This document shows, one piece after another, positions 24,770-32,166 of a DNA stretch of 64,000 nucleotides. The notes beneath the pieces were generated by a model. The model was given only the letters and a program-made list of their open reading frames with translations, did not search any database and had not been told where the DNA came from. The stretch's first letter is position 1. Every line of letters starts with the position of its first letter. Made by a program: the position numbers and the translations under genes. The DNA comes from JAWKIW01 sp046331175 (lineage in GTDB: Bacteria; Actinomycetota; Acidimicrobiia; Acidimicrobiales; Acidimicrobilacustridaceae), in NCBI GenBank assembly GCA_046331175.1, contig JAXLRI010000003.1, positions 662,048 through 726,047 on the forward strand. Direction: 5' to 3'.

Positions 24770-25522
24770 ATGTTCGGGCGCAAGGAGAAGGCGGCCATCG
24801 CCGCCCTGCCCCCCCTCCACCAGCAGCTGGTGCACGACCGGGCCCTCACCACCTCGCTGCACCCCGCCGACTGGCGGCCCCTGCTGGCGTCGCTGCAGGC
24901 GCACGGCCAGACCGTCAAGCACCACGCCCTGCCCGAGCGCACCACCGACCTGTTCGTGCCGCTCGTCGCTGCCCTGCTCCAAGACGTCGACGACGACGGC
25001 TACGTCGGCGTGCGGCTCGATCTCCGCGGCCCCGACCAGCCCGGCAAGGTCGGGCCGGCCCAGCAGCTGACCCCGCAGGGCCGGGTCCTCGCGGGCACCC
25101 AGACCACCGAGGTCGATCCGTGGCTGGCCCTCGAGGCCAGGCTGCGCGACAAGAGCGTGCTCGACGTGTGGGTCACCGACGTGGTCCGGGTCCGCAAGAT
25201 CCGCAAGCGCGGGTCGAGCGGCAAGATCAAGCACGCCACCAAGGCCAAGGCCAACCAGCGGGTGCGCATCCGGCTCGTGGTCCCCGCCGAGCGCCTCGTG
25301 CGAGCTCCCGCCGCCGGCTCGCCGGCGTGGTGCCGGGTCACGATGGAGCGCAAGGAGCACAAGGTGGTGCTCGAGGCGAAGGCGAAGTACCCGAAGCCGA
25401 GCAACGCCGGCGACTGGCAGCTCAAGACGATCCTGCTCGTGCTCGGCCAGGTGTTCCGGTGGCTGCCCCCCGCCGTCGACGACGGCGCTGGTCCGACCGA
25501 CGCGCCCGGGGCCACGGCATGA
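24770..25522 (+). CDS. Unknown cytosolic protein, 250 aa
   Basis: Not recognised. Starts MFGRKEKAAIAALPPLHQQL; helical N-terminus, then mixed alpha/beta with a Lys/Arg-rich stretch (VRKIRKRGSSGKIKHATKAK) that could contact nucleic acid or phosphate. No signal peptide or clear TM segment. It has its own leaderless-type promoter and overlaps the next gene by 4 bp (ATGA), so these two are a coupled pair inside the glycosyltransferase run. Confidence 0.75.
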   Translation: MFGRKEKAAIAALPPLHQQLVHDRALTTSLHPADWRPLLASLQAHGQTVKHHALPERTTDLFVPLVAALLQDVDDDGYVGVRLDLRGPDQPGKVGPAQQLTPQGRVLAGTQTTEVDPWLALEARLRDKSVLDVWVTDVVRVRKIRKRGSSGKIKHATKAKANQRVRIRLVVPAERLVRAPAAGSPAWCRVTMERKEHKVVLEAKAKYPKPSNAGDWQLKTILLVLGQVFRWLPPAVDDGAGPTDAPGATA

Positions 25523-25941
25523 GCCCGGCCGGCGGCGGCGCCCGGGCCCGCCGCGTCTGCACCGCCACCACCGGCTTCTTCGTGCTGGCCCGCTGCGAGC
25601 GCCCCGCCCACCAGGGGTGCGCCCGCTGTCAGCGGTCGATCTGCTCGCGCCACGCGATGGCCCTGCCCGCCGATCCCGCGGCTGTGTGCCCCGAGTGCTA
25701 CGCGGGTGCCCGCGGCCTGGTCGACGACGTCGACGATCCGGCCTGGGCCATCAGCTTCCGCCGGTCGTACTACTGGGACGCCTCCACCAGCACCGGCGAC
25801 GACACCTGGTGGTCCACCTTCGACGACCTCGACCGCTCGGCCTTCGACGAGCCCGCCGTCGAGGACCTCGACGGCGACGGGATCGCCGATGACGCCTACG
25901 ACGACGGCGACGGTGACGACGGGTTCGACGCCGACAGCTGA
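25519..25941 (+). CDS. Zinc-ribbon-like protein with acidic DxDGDG tail (140 aa)
   Basis: Function not recognised. The first half has paired Cys typical of a small zinc site (GCARCQRSICSRH, then CPECYAG). The second half is strongly acidic and ends with DLDGDGIADDAYDDGDGD, resembling a thrombospondin-3 or EF-hand-like calcium loop. No signal peptide is apparent, which sits oddly with a Ca loop. The ATG overlaps the stop of the 250-aa gene by 4 bp, and the next glycosyltransferase starts 10 nt after its stop. Confidence 0.75.
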   Translation: MSPAGGGARARRVCTATTGFFVLARCERPAHQGCARCQRSICSRHAMALPADPAAVCPECYAGARGLVDDVDDPAWAISFRRSYYWDASTSTGDDTWWSTFDDLDRSAFDEPAVEDLDGDGIADDAYDDGDGDDGFDADS

Positions 25942-25951
25942 GGGAGCCGCC

Positions 25952-27124
25952 GTGCGGGTGCTGTGGGTCACCGAGAACCACCCGCCCAGCCGGGGTGGGA
26001 TGGCCCAGTCGAGCGACCGCATCGTCGCCGGCCTGCGGGGCGCGGGGGTGGCCGTGGACGTCGTGCAGCTGCGGCGGACCGAGACGGCGTCGGTCGGGCC
26101 CGAGCCTCGCCCCCGGCGCGGCGTCGGTGGCCGGCACCTCGACGTCGCCCTGCGCCCCGACCCCGAGCACGCCCTGCACCGCGCCTGGGTGGCGGTGTCG
26201 GCCATGGCGGCCGAGGAGCGACCCACCCACGTGGTGGCCTTCGGTGGCACCCACCCGATCCTCGCCGCCCCGGTGTGGGCGGCCTGGCTCGACCGTCCGC
26301 TCCTCACGCTGTTCCGGGGCAACGACCTCCACACCGGCCTGTTCTCGCTGCGGCGGCGACCGATCGTGATCGAGGCGATCCGCCGCAGCGCCGCCGTCTG
26401 CGTCGTCTCGTCCGACGACGCGTCCCTGGTGTCGGCCCTCGAGGCGGGTGCCGCGGTGCACCACGTCGCCAACGGCCTCGACGTCACCGGCTGGGCGGCG
26501 CTGCCGTCGGAGGTCGAGGCCGCGCGTCGCTGGCGGGAGGACCACGTCTTGGCCGACCGCCGGCTCATCGGCGTCTTCGGCCAGCTGAAGGCGAAGAAGG
26601 GCGTCGGGCTGCTGTTGCGGGCCGTCGCTCGGTCACCGGTCCGCGACCACCTCCACCTGGTGCTGGTCGGCGACCTGGAGCCGGGCGTGGCGGCCTGGCT
26701 CGAGGACCATCCCGAGGTGGCGCGCTCGGTGGTGCCGTTCCTCGACCGCTACGAGCTGCTCTCCCTGCTGCCGGCGTGCGATGCCGTGGCCCTGCCCTCG
26801 GCCTACGACGGGCTCCCCAACGTGGCGCTCGAGGCGCTCGCCCTCGGTCGGCCCCTGCTGTGCTCGACCGCGGGCGGGCTGGGCGACGTCGTGGCGGCGG
26901 GCGACGCGACCGGGTCGCCGGTGGCGTGGTCGTTCGCGCCGGGTGACGAGGTCGGTTGCGCCGCGGCCCTGGCCGAGCTGGTCGCCGCCCCCGGCGACGA
27001 GGTGGTGCGCCGCGGCCAGGCCGGTGCGGCGCTGGTGCGCCACCGCTTCACCGCGGCCGCCGAGCGCGACGGCTACCTGGCCGTGCTGGCGGAGACGGCC
27101 GCGGCCCCGGATGGCCACCGGTGA
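25952..27124 (+). CDS. GT4-type glycosyltransferase
   Basis: A 390-aa GT-B enzyme. It begins VLWVTENHPPSRGGMAQSSD, the acceptor-side loop of GT4 enzymes; the donor half carries RLIGVFGQLKAKKGVGLLLR and LPSAYDGLPNVALEALALGR with the E-x7-E-like glutamate, and a GGLGDVV loop. The GTG start has AGGGAG 6-11 nt upstream. It ends in a 4-bp GTGA overlap with the next gene, so the two are translationally coupled and likely work in the same glycan pathway. Donor and acceptor unknown. Confidence 0.91.
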   Translation: MRVLWVTENHPPSRGGMAQSSDRIVAGLRGAGVAVDVVQLRRTETASVGPEPRPRRGVGGRHLDVALRPDPEHALHRAWVAVSAMAAEERPTHVVAFGGTHPILAAPVWAAWLDRPLLTLFRGNDLHTGLFSLRRRPIVIEAIRRSAAVCVVSSDDASLVSALEAGAAVHHVANGLDVTGWAALPSEVEAARRWREDHVLADRRLIGVFGQLKAKKGVGLLLRAVARSPVRDHLHLVLVGDLEPGVAAWLEDHPEVARSVVPFLDRYELLSLLPACDAVALPSAYDGLPNVALEALALGRPLLCSTAGGLGDVVAAGDATGSPVAWSFAPGDEVGCAAALAELVAAPGDEVVRRGQAGAALVRHRFTAAAERDGYLAVLAETAAAPDGHR

Positions 27125-28047
27125 TCGTCGCCTACGCGGCCGGCGCCGGCCTCGGCCACCTGACCCGGGTCCGGGCGGCGCGCCACACCCTCGGCCTCGA
27201 CGACCCCCTCGTCCTCGTCACCGACTCGCCCTGGGCCGGCGACCGCCGCGTCGTCGGCGAGGCCGAGGTGGTCGCCATCGAGCCGCCCCGCGCCGACCCC
27301 GCCGCGGCGCGCGCCGCACTGGCGGGCGCGCTGCGCCGGCCGGGCGTGACGAGATGCCTCCTCGACGCCTTCCCCGCCGGCCTCGCCGGCGAGGTCGACG
27401 CCGACGCGCTGCCCGACGGTGTGCCGGTGCTGCACCTGGCGCGACGCCTCCGCTGGGACCGCTACGCGCCGACCCTGCCCGCGCACGCTCCCCGCCTCGA
27501 CCGGGTCGTGCTGGTCGAGCCCGTCGGCGCCGACCAGGCCGACCACCTCGACCGCCACGCGGCCCGGCCGGTCGAGGGCCCCGTCGCCCTCGACGACCCC
27601 GACGAGCCGAGCCGCGACGCAGCCGGCGCGCCGTTCGATCCCGCCGAGGTGGCCGGTGCCTGGCTCGTGGTGCACGCCGGCCCGCCCGCCGAGGTCGCCG
27701 AGCTGGTGGCCTACGCCTGCGATCAGGCCCGGGTCGAGGGCGCCGACCCCGAGGTCGTCGTGGTGACGCCGGGCGGGGGCTCGACCCTCGCCGACCTCGA
27801 CCGGGACGGGACGGTCGAGCGCGCCGCCGGTCGCCTCCGGGTGCGGGCCGTGGACGTGTACCCCGCCAGGCCGTTGTTCGACGGAGCCGCCCGCATCGTC
27901 ACGGCAGGTGGCTGGAACTCGGTGCGCCAGCTGGCACCGTGGCGAGACAAGCATCGCCCGCTGCCCGTCCTGCGCCGCCTCGACGACCAGTTCGTGCGGG
28001 TCGCCACCGGTGGCCGACCCCCGGGCCACCGGTCACCGCTCAGGTGA
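27121..28047 (+). CDS. GT-B/MurG-like glycosyltransferase-family protein
   Basis: A 308-aa protein. The N-terminus IVAYAAGAGLGHLTRVRAA is the Gly-rich loop of GT28/MurG-like enzymes, and the late segment RIVTAGGWNSVRQLAPWRDK corresponds to the donor-binding AGG-N-S loop; a middle VVVTPGGGSTLADLD supports a second Rossmann domain. It is shorter than MurG and may be a related transferase. Coupled to the upstream GT4 gene by a GTGA overlap. Its last 8 bp overlap the convergent GH76 gene. Confidence 0.8.
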   Translation: MIVAYAAGAGLGHLTRVRAARHTLGLDDPLVLVTDSPWAGDRRVVGEAEVVAIEPPRADPAAARAALAGALRRPGVTRCLLDAFPAGLAGEVDADALPDGVPVLHLARRLRWDRYAPTLPAHAPRLDRVVLVEPVGADQADHLDRHAARPVEGPVALDDPDEPSRDAAGAPFDPAEVAGAWLVVHAGPPAEVAELVAYACDQARVEGADPEVVVVTPGGGSTLADLDRDGTVERAAGRLRVRAVDVYPARPLFDGAARIVTAGGWNSVRQLAPWRDKHRPLPVLRRLDDQFVRVATGGRPPGHRSPLR

Positions 28048-29107
28048 CGACGGCGCCGGCGGCGCGGCCCGCGGCCTGGATGGCGTAGAGCTGGACCAGC
28101 GCCGCCTGGTCGATGCCCGACTGCTCGTACCGACCGATCCCCCCGCCGACCAGCAGGCCCGTCCCGGGGTCGCGCGCGGTGCGCCAGGCCCGGTCGAGGT
28201 ACTGGTCGATCGCCGACCAGACCGCCGGTCGGCCGACCACGGCGTCGAGCTGCACCAGGTTGCGGAAGAAGATGGCGTTGAACGCCGGTGGCTGGGACCA
28301 CAACCGGTCGTCGGTCCCGTAGTGGGCCAGGGCGGCATCGGCGGTGGCCACCGCCTGGTCGAGGGGTTCGGTGGCCCCGCTGACGAGGTGCAGCTGGACG
28401 AGGGCGCCCACCGGCGTGCCCTGGTTGTACGACCACACCGCCGGGTCGACCCGGCCGCGTGCGTCGACGTTGTCGAGGTACAGGCCGTCGGCGGTCCGCA
28501 GCTCGGCGGCGAGGAACGCCAGGGCCGCCTCGGCCCGCCCCCGCCAGCGGCGGTCGCCGGTCGCGACGGCCAGGCGCAGCCCGAGCGCGGCGAAGGGGGC
28601 CGTGGCGCACGTGTTGCGCGGGCTGTCGGGCCGGTCGACCCAGCGCACGCCGCCGTCGGCCGCCTGCCCGCCGGCCACGAAGCCCGCCACCAGCTCGGCG
28701 TGGGCCACCATCGCCGGGTCACCGGTCTGGGCGTGGCGCTGCAGGGCCCAGAGCCCGATCCAGGCGTTGTCGTCGAAGTAGCGAGCCGGATCGCCGGGGA
28801 ACGGGCCGTAGCCGCGGGTGGGGTCCGGTCCGGCGTAGCGCGCCAGCAGGACCCCGAGCGCGTGCCCCTCGGCGGCGTCGGCCCGGCCGATCAGCTCGAG
28901 GTCGGCGTGGGCGACGAGCACCTGCCCGAGCGGCCAGACCGCCGCCGGCCCCGATCGGCGGCCCGGGGGGTCGAGCACGGCCAGCCCGCCTGCGCCGGTG
29001 CGGGTGAACGACGCGTCGCGCAGGGCCCGCCACGCCTCGGCGGCCCGATCGGCGGGCGCGACGACGGCCGCGCCGTCGGGGACCTCGGGCCGCCGACGGC
29101 GCCGCAC
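28040..29107 (-). CDS. Glycoside hydrolase family 76 (alpha-1,6-mannanase-like)
   Basis: A 355-aa (alpha/alpha)6-barrel enzyme. The catalytic Asp pair is in ARYFDDNAWIGLWALQRH (Asp112-Asp113); LYLDNVDARGRVDPAVWSYN and NQGTPVGALVQLH are further GH76 features. The family cleaves or transfers alpha-1,6-mannan. There is no signal peptide after the GTG start (an Arg-rich N-terminus instead), so it is cytosolic or exported in an unclear way. It is the last gene of the MauE-to-GH76 operon, starting 10 nt after the MauA-like gene, which is surprising company for a quinoprotein-like cluster. Function in this setting unknown. Confidence 0.87.
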   Translation of the reverse strand: MRRRRRPEVPDGAAVVAPADRAAEAWRALRDASFTRTGAGGLAVLDPPGRRSGPAAVWPLGQVLVAHADLELIGRADAAEGHALGVLLARYAGPDPTRGYGPFPGDPARYFDDNAWIGLWALQRHAQTGDPAMVAHAELVAGFVAGGQAADGGVRWVDRPDSPRNTCATAPFAALGLRLAVATGDRRWRGRAEAALAFLAAELRTADGLYLDNVDARGRVDPAVWSYNQGTPVGALVQLHLVSGATEPLDQAVATADAALAHYGTDDRLWSQPPAFNAIFFRNLVQLDAVVGRPAVWSAIDQYLDRAWRTARDPGTGLLVGGGIGRYEQSGIDQAALVQLYAIQAAGRAAGAVVT

Positions 29108-29117
29108 GGAGCCGACC

Positions 29118-30932
29118 TCAGCTGGCCACCAGCCAGCCGCCGAGGGAGGTGAACCCCGACCAGCCGCCGTTGGGCACCGGCTGGGTCGAGCGGTACATGC
29201 CGCCGTCGGTGCCGATGCCGTAGAGCTCCTGCCGGCCGTCGGCGTTGATGGCGTCGACCGGACCGCGGGTGAACAGCCCGTTGAACTGCTGCCACGGCTG
29301 GAAGCCGCCCGAGGGCACGGCCTGGGCCGAGACGTACGGGTGCTGGTCGGTGCCCGTGACGAACACGGTGAGCCGGCCGTCGGCGTTCTTGCCGATGGAG
29401 GGGTTGAGGCCGCTGAAGCCGTTCATCGACGTGACCGGACCCCAGCCGCCACCCGGCGACGACTGGCGGGCCCGCACGATGGTCCCGTCGAGCTGGGTCG
29501 AAACCAGCTCGAGGCGGCCGTCGGTGTTGCGCTCGAGGGCGGGGCGGCCCTTCATGTTCGAGCCGCCGACCCAGTAGTAGCCCGACCAGGACCCGTTCGG
29601 GGCGGTCTGGCGGATGCCGTAGAGCTGCTTGTCGCTGCCCACGCCGACGACCTCGAGGCGGCCGTCGGCGTTGGCGCCCACCCCGACCGGCCCGAGGAAC
29701 GTGCCGCCGAAGGACCACCAGCCCGACCACGACCCGCCGGCCGCGTTCTGCCACGAGTGGTACAGCTGGCCGTCGGTGCCGACCGCGAACAGCTCGAGGC
29801 GACCGTCCTGGTTGCGGGCGACCGAGGGCGGGAAGGCGAAGGAGCCGCCCATCGGCAGCACGCCGCTCCAGGCGCCGCCGGGCGTGGCCTGCCAGGCGTG
29901 GTGGACCTGCTTGTCGCTGCCGAGGGTGAAGACCTCGAGGCGGTTGTCGGCGTTCGTGCCCATCGCCACGCCGTTGTCGAGCGGGAAGGAGCCGCCGAGG
30001 CCGACCCAGCCGCCGAACCCGCCTCCGGCGCTGGTCTGGGTGTTGACGAACAGCCCCCCGTTGATGGCGATGGCGGCGATGGCGATCCGGCCGTTGGCGT
30101 TGCGGGCGGCCGAGCCGACGGCGGGGAGGGCGCCGGCCGGCAGCGGCGGAGGTGGCGGGGGTGGCGGGGGCGTGACCACGTTGCACGGGGCGTTGTGGTC
30201 GGCGGTGCGGTTGTCGGTGGCGACCGAGGTGGTGCACGACGGGTCCCACACCCACGGCGGCGTGCACGACACCATGCGGCACCGCACGGGGCCGTAGCAG
30301 GAGATCTGCTGGTTGCACTGGCCGTAGCGGAACTGGTTGCAGCAGGTGCGGCGGTTGTCGCAGGTGCCCGTCGGGCACCCACAGGTGCACGGCGAGCCGC
30401 AGAGCTGGTTGCAGTCGATGTAGTAGCGGGCCGAGCCGCCGCAGAACGACGAGTTGTCGGCCTTCCACCAACCGCCCGTGAAGCTGCCGGGCGGGCAGGC
30501 GTTCTGGCCGTTGTTGATGGTGCAGCAGAACACCGACCAGCCCTCGCCGCAGGTGTTGCCGCTGCCGCAGACCACGTCGTAGGCCGACGCCGGCTTCAGC
30601 ATGAACTGCAGGGGGTCGAGCGTGAGCGCCGACGCGCCCACGACCACGCGGGTCAAGAAGCTGCGGCGGTTGTGGCCGGGCTTCTCCCCCGGCTGGACCT
30701 CGTCACCATCGGGATCGACGACGGGAGCATCGCCGGCCACGGGCGAGTCGTCGCCGGCGTCGGCACGAGGGGCGCCGCCGGCGAGGCGGGCGACCAACCG
30801 CTCGGAGAGGGTGCGGCGCGCCGCAGGGACGTCGGCCAGCACCCTGGTGCCGATCCGCGCGCCGCCACCGGTGGCGTCGTCCTCGCGCGGCAGGGGCAGG
30901 TCGTCGCGGCGGTTGAACACGCGCGGGAACAT
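29118..30932 (-). CDS. Tat-exported MauA-like (methylamine dehydrogenase light chain-like) domain fused to a 7-repeat beta-propeller
   Basis: A 604-aa protein in three parts. (1) An 88-residue polar extension, then a Tat signal (NRRSFLTRVVVGASAL, Arg89-Arg90). (2) Residues 120-250, with 20 Cys, resembling the light chain of methylamine dehydrogenase: CPPG followed by Trp155-Trp156, then ARYYIDC where Asp173 fits the catalytic Asp76 of Paracoccus MauA; Trp227 or Trp229 could be the second TTQ tryptophan. (3) A run of 11 prolines, then seven repeats of about 45 aa (NADGRLEVF..QLYHSWQ..GGSWSGW), a PLL/tectonin-like seven-bladed propeller. The MauA alignment is by eye and from memory. If the TTQ cofactor forms, this is a quinoprotein; otherwise it is a disulfide-rich surface protein. 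Confidence 0.82.
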   Translation of the reverse strand: MFPRVFNRRDDLPLPREDDATGGGARIGTRVLADVPAARRTLSERLVARLAGGAPRADAGDDSPVAGDAPVVDPDGDEVQPGEKPGHNRRSFLTRVVVGASALTLDPLQFMLKPASAYDVVCGSGNTCGEGWSVFCCTINNGQNACPPGSFTGGWWKADNSSFCGGSARYYIDCNQLCGSPCTCGCPTGTCDNRRTCCNQFRYGQCNQQISCYGPVRCRMVSCTPPWVWDPSCTTSVATDNRTADHNAPCNVVTPPPPPPPPPLPAGALPAVGSAARNANGRIAIAAIAINGGLFVNTQTSAGGGFGGWVGLGGSFPLDNGVAMGTNADNRLEVFTLGSDKQVHHAWQATPGGAWSGVLPMGGSFAFPPSVARNQDGRLELFAVGTDGQLYHSWQNAAGGSWSGWWSFGGTFLGPVGVGANADGRLEVVGVGSDKQLYGIRQTAPNGSWSGYYWVGGSNMKGRPALERNTDGRLELVSTQLDGTIVRARQSSPGGGWGPVTSMNGFSGLNPSIGKNADGRLTVFVTGTDQHPYVSAQAVPSGGFQPWQQFNGLFTRGPVDAINADGRQELYGIGTDGGMYRSTQPVPNGGWSGFTSLGGWLVAS

Positions 30933-30936
30933 CGGC

Positions 30937-31431
30937 TCACCTCGGGGTGACGGTGACGGCGGACAGGACGGCGTTGGCCTGGGGCACGAGCTGGCTGGCG
31001 CTGGTGGCCCCGCCGAGCACGACGAACAGCACGAACGCCCGCCCGTTGACGGTGAAGAACCGCTGCAGCCCGGCCTGGCCCGGGATGGCCCGCTGGAGCT
31101 GGTTGGGCGAGAACTGCCCGGCGGTGAGCGCCTGGGGGACCTGGTCGACCTTGGCGAACAGCGGCGTGCCGACGCACTCGGGGCCGTACTCGTTCAGCGC
31201 GATGAAGACGTTGGCCGGGCCCATCACGTCGACCGCGCCCGACCCGAAGTCGCCCCGGCCGGCGGGCAGGGCGAAGTTGGCCAGGTGCGTGACCGGGAAG
31301 TTCGTCTCGTTGACGTTCGAGATGGTGCGGCCCTGCTGGACGATGGGGCCGGTCGGATCGCTCTGACGAGAGATCCGGCCTTCCCAGCCGCCGGGCAGGG
31401 CGACGCTGATGCCGTGTCCGCTGATGTCCAC
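30937..31431 (-). CDS. Conserved-looking 164-aa protein of the MauA-like operon, unknown function
   Basis: Not recognised. Starts MDISGHGISVALPGGWEGRI, a beta-rich opening, and has only one Cys (GPECVGTP); a hydrophobic strand FTVNGRAFVLFVVLGG lies near the C-terminus. No signal peptide. The GTG start overlaps the TAG stop of the membrane-protein gene by one base and the MauA-like gene begins 4 nt after its stop, so its stoichiometry is tied to that protein. It could be a cytosolic chaperone or Tat-proofreading partner; that is only a guess from position. Confidence 0.78.
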   Translation of the reverse strand: MDISGHGISVALPGGWEGRISRQSDPTGPIVQQGRTISNVNETNFPVTHLANFALPAGRGDFGSGAVDVMGPANVFIALNEYGPECVGTPLFAKVDQVPQALTAGQFSPNQLQRAIPGQAGLQRFFTVNGRAFVLFVVLGGATSASQLVPQANAVLSAVTVTPR

Positions 31432-32057
31432 TACGCGACCCCCAGGGCGAGAACAGTAGCGGCGGCCAGGGCCAGGCTCTGGCCGCCGAGCAGGACGGTG
31501 CGCACCGGAGCCTCCCACGCCGCCGCCCGGCGGTGGAGATCGGAGATGGCACCGAAGTCGTCGGCGTGGCGGGCGGCGAGCAGCGGCAGGGCCCGCGCCA
31601 CGCCGAAGGTGGCGCCGATCAGGACGCCGCCGAGCAGCGAGCCCGACAGGAAGGCGGCGGCGAAGGTGAGGTAGGTGGCCGACACCGTCACGATGGTCAC
31701 CAGCCCGAGGCCGAGCTGGAACCCGAAGCCGCCCCCGTAGACCCACGAGCGGTAGGTGTCGAGCCAGCGCTCGTTGACCTGGCGGTGGTTGGTGGGCAGC
31801 CGCAGGCCGAACAGGTGGAGGTCGCACGCCAGCCCGATGGCGCACAGCACGGCGAGGACGCCGAGTGCGACGGCCGTGAGCGTGGTGCTCGACACGCCGG
31901 CCCCCTCGAGCGCCGTCCGGGCCAGAGCGCCGAGCGCGCCGAACACGGCGCCGGAGGTGACGCCGCCGAGAACCGAGCCGGCCACGTACCAGGCCGCGGT
32001 GGTGCCCCATCGGTTGTTCCGTCCCCGCTCACCGAGCGGGGTGATGCTGGCCAGCAT
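31431..32057 (-). CDS. Multi-pass membrane protein of the MauA-like operon, 208 aa
   Basis: Function not recognised. About five hydrophobic segments (AAWYVAGSVLGGVTSGAVFG; LTAVALGVLAVLCAIGLAC; FQLGLGLVTIVTVSATYLTF; SGSLLGGVLIGATFGVARAL; a C-terminal LALAAATVLALGVA) joined by basic cytosolic loops. The second segment has a C-x5-C pair. By position it could be the counterpart of the MauF or CcdA/DsbD-type membrane proteins that accompany MauE and MauD in methylamine clusters, but I see no CcdA signature. ATG 32057 lies 9 nt after the short peptide stop. Confidence 0.82.
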   Translation of the reverse strand: MLASITPLGERGRNNRWGTTAAWYVAGSVLGGVTSGAVFGALGALARTALEGAGVSSTTLTAVALGVLAVLCAIGLACDLHLFGLRLPTNHRQVNERWLDTYRSWVYGGGFGFQLGLGLVTIVTVSATYLTFAAAFLSGSLLGGVLIGATFGVARALPLLAARHADDFGAISDLHRRAAAWEAPVRTVLLGGQSLALAAATVLALGVA

Positions 32058-32066
32058 CGACTCGCC

Positions 32067-32141
32067 TCACGGCGACCACGTGCTCTTGATGGCCGCCAGC
32101 ACCGCGAGCGGCATCCCGAGCACGACGATCGGCACGATCAC
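32067..32141 (-). CDS. Possible 24-aa membrane micropeptide
   Basis: A GTG-started frame of 24 codons in the gap between the thioredoxin-like and membrane-protein genes. It reads MIVPIVVLGMPLAVLAAIKS plus four residues: one short hydrophobic helix then a basic/aromatic end. A GGGGGAG ribosome site lies 8-14 nt upstream. The frame fills the gap, with 25 nt before and 9 nt after. Such peptides can stabilise membrane complexes, but chance cannot be excluded at this length. Confidence 0.42.
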   Translation of the reverse strand: MIVPIVVLGMPLAVLAAIKSTWSP

Positions 32142-32166
32142 CCCGCCGCTCCCCCGCTGCGGTGCG

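Noticed and set aside
18406..25941. A 7.5-kb open frame on the plus strand across the DUF5685, M23 and later genes
   Set aside because: It runs antisense to well-supported genes; only its last 423 bases (25519-25941) code, shown by a coupled start and Cys motifs. High GC keeps such shadow frames open.
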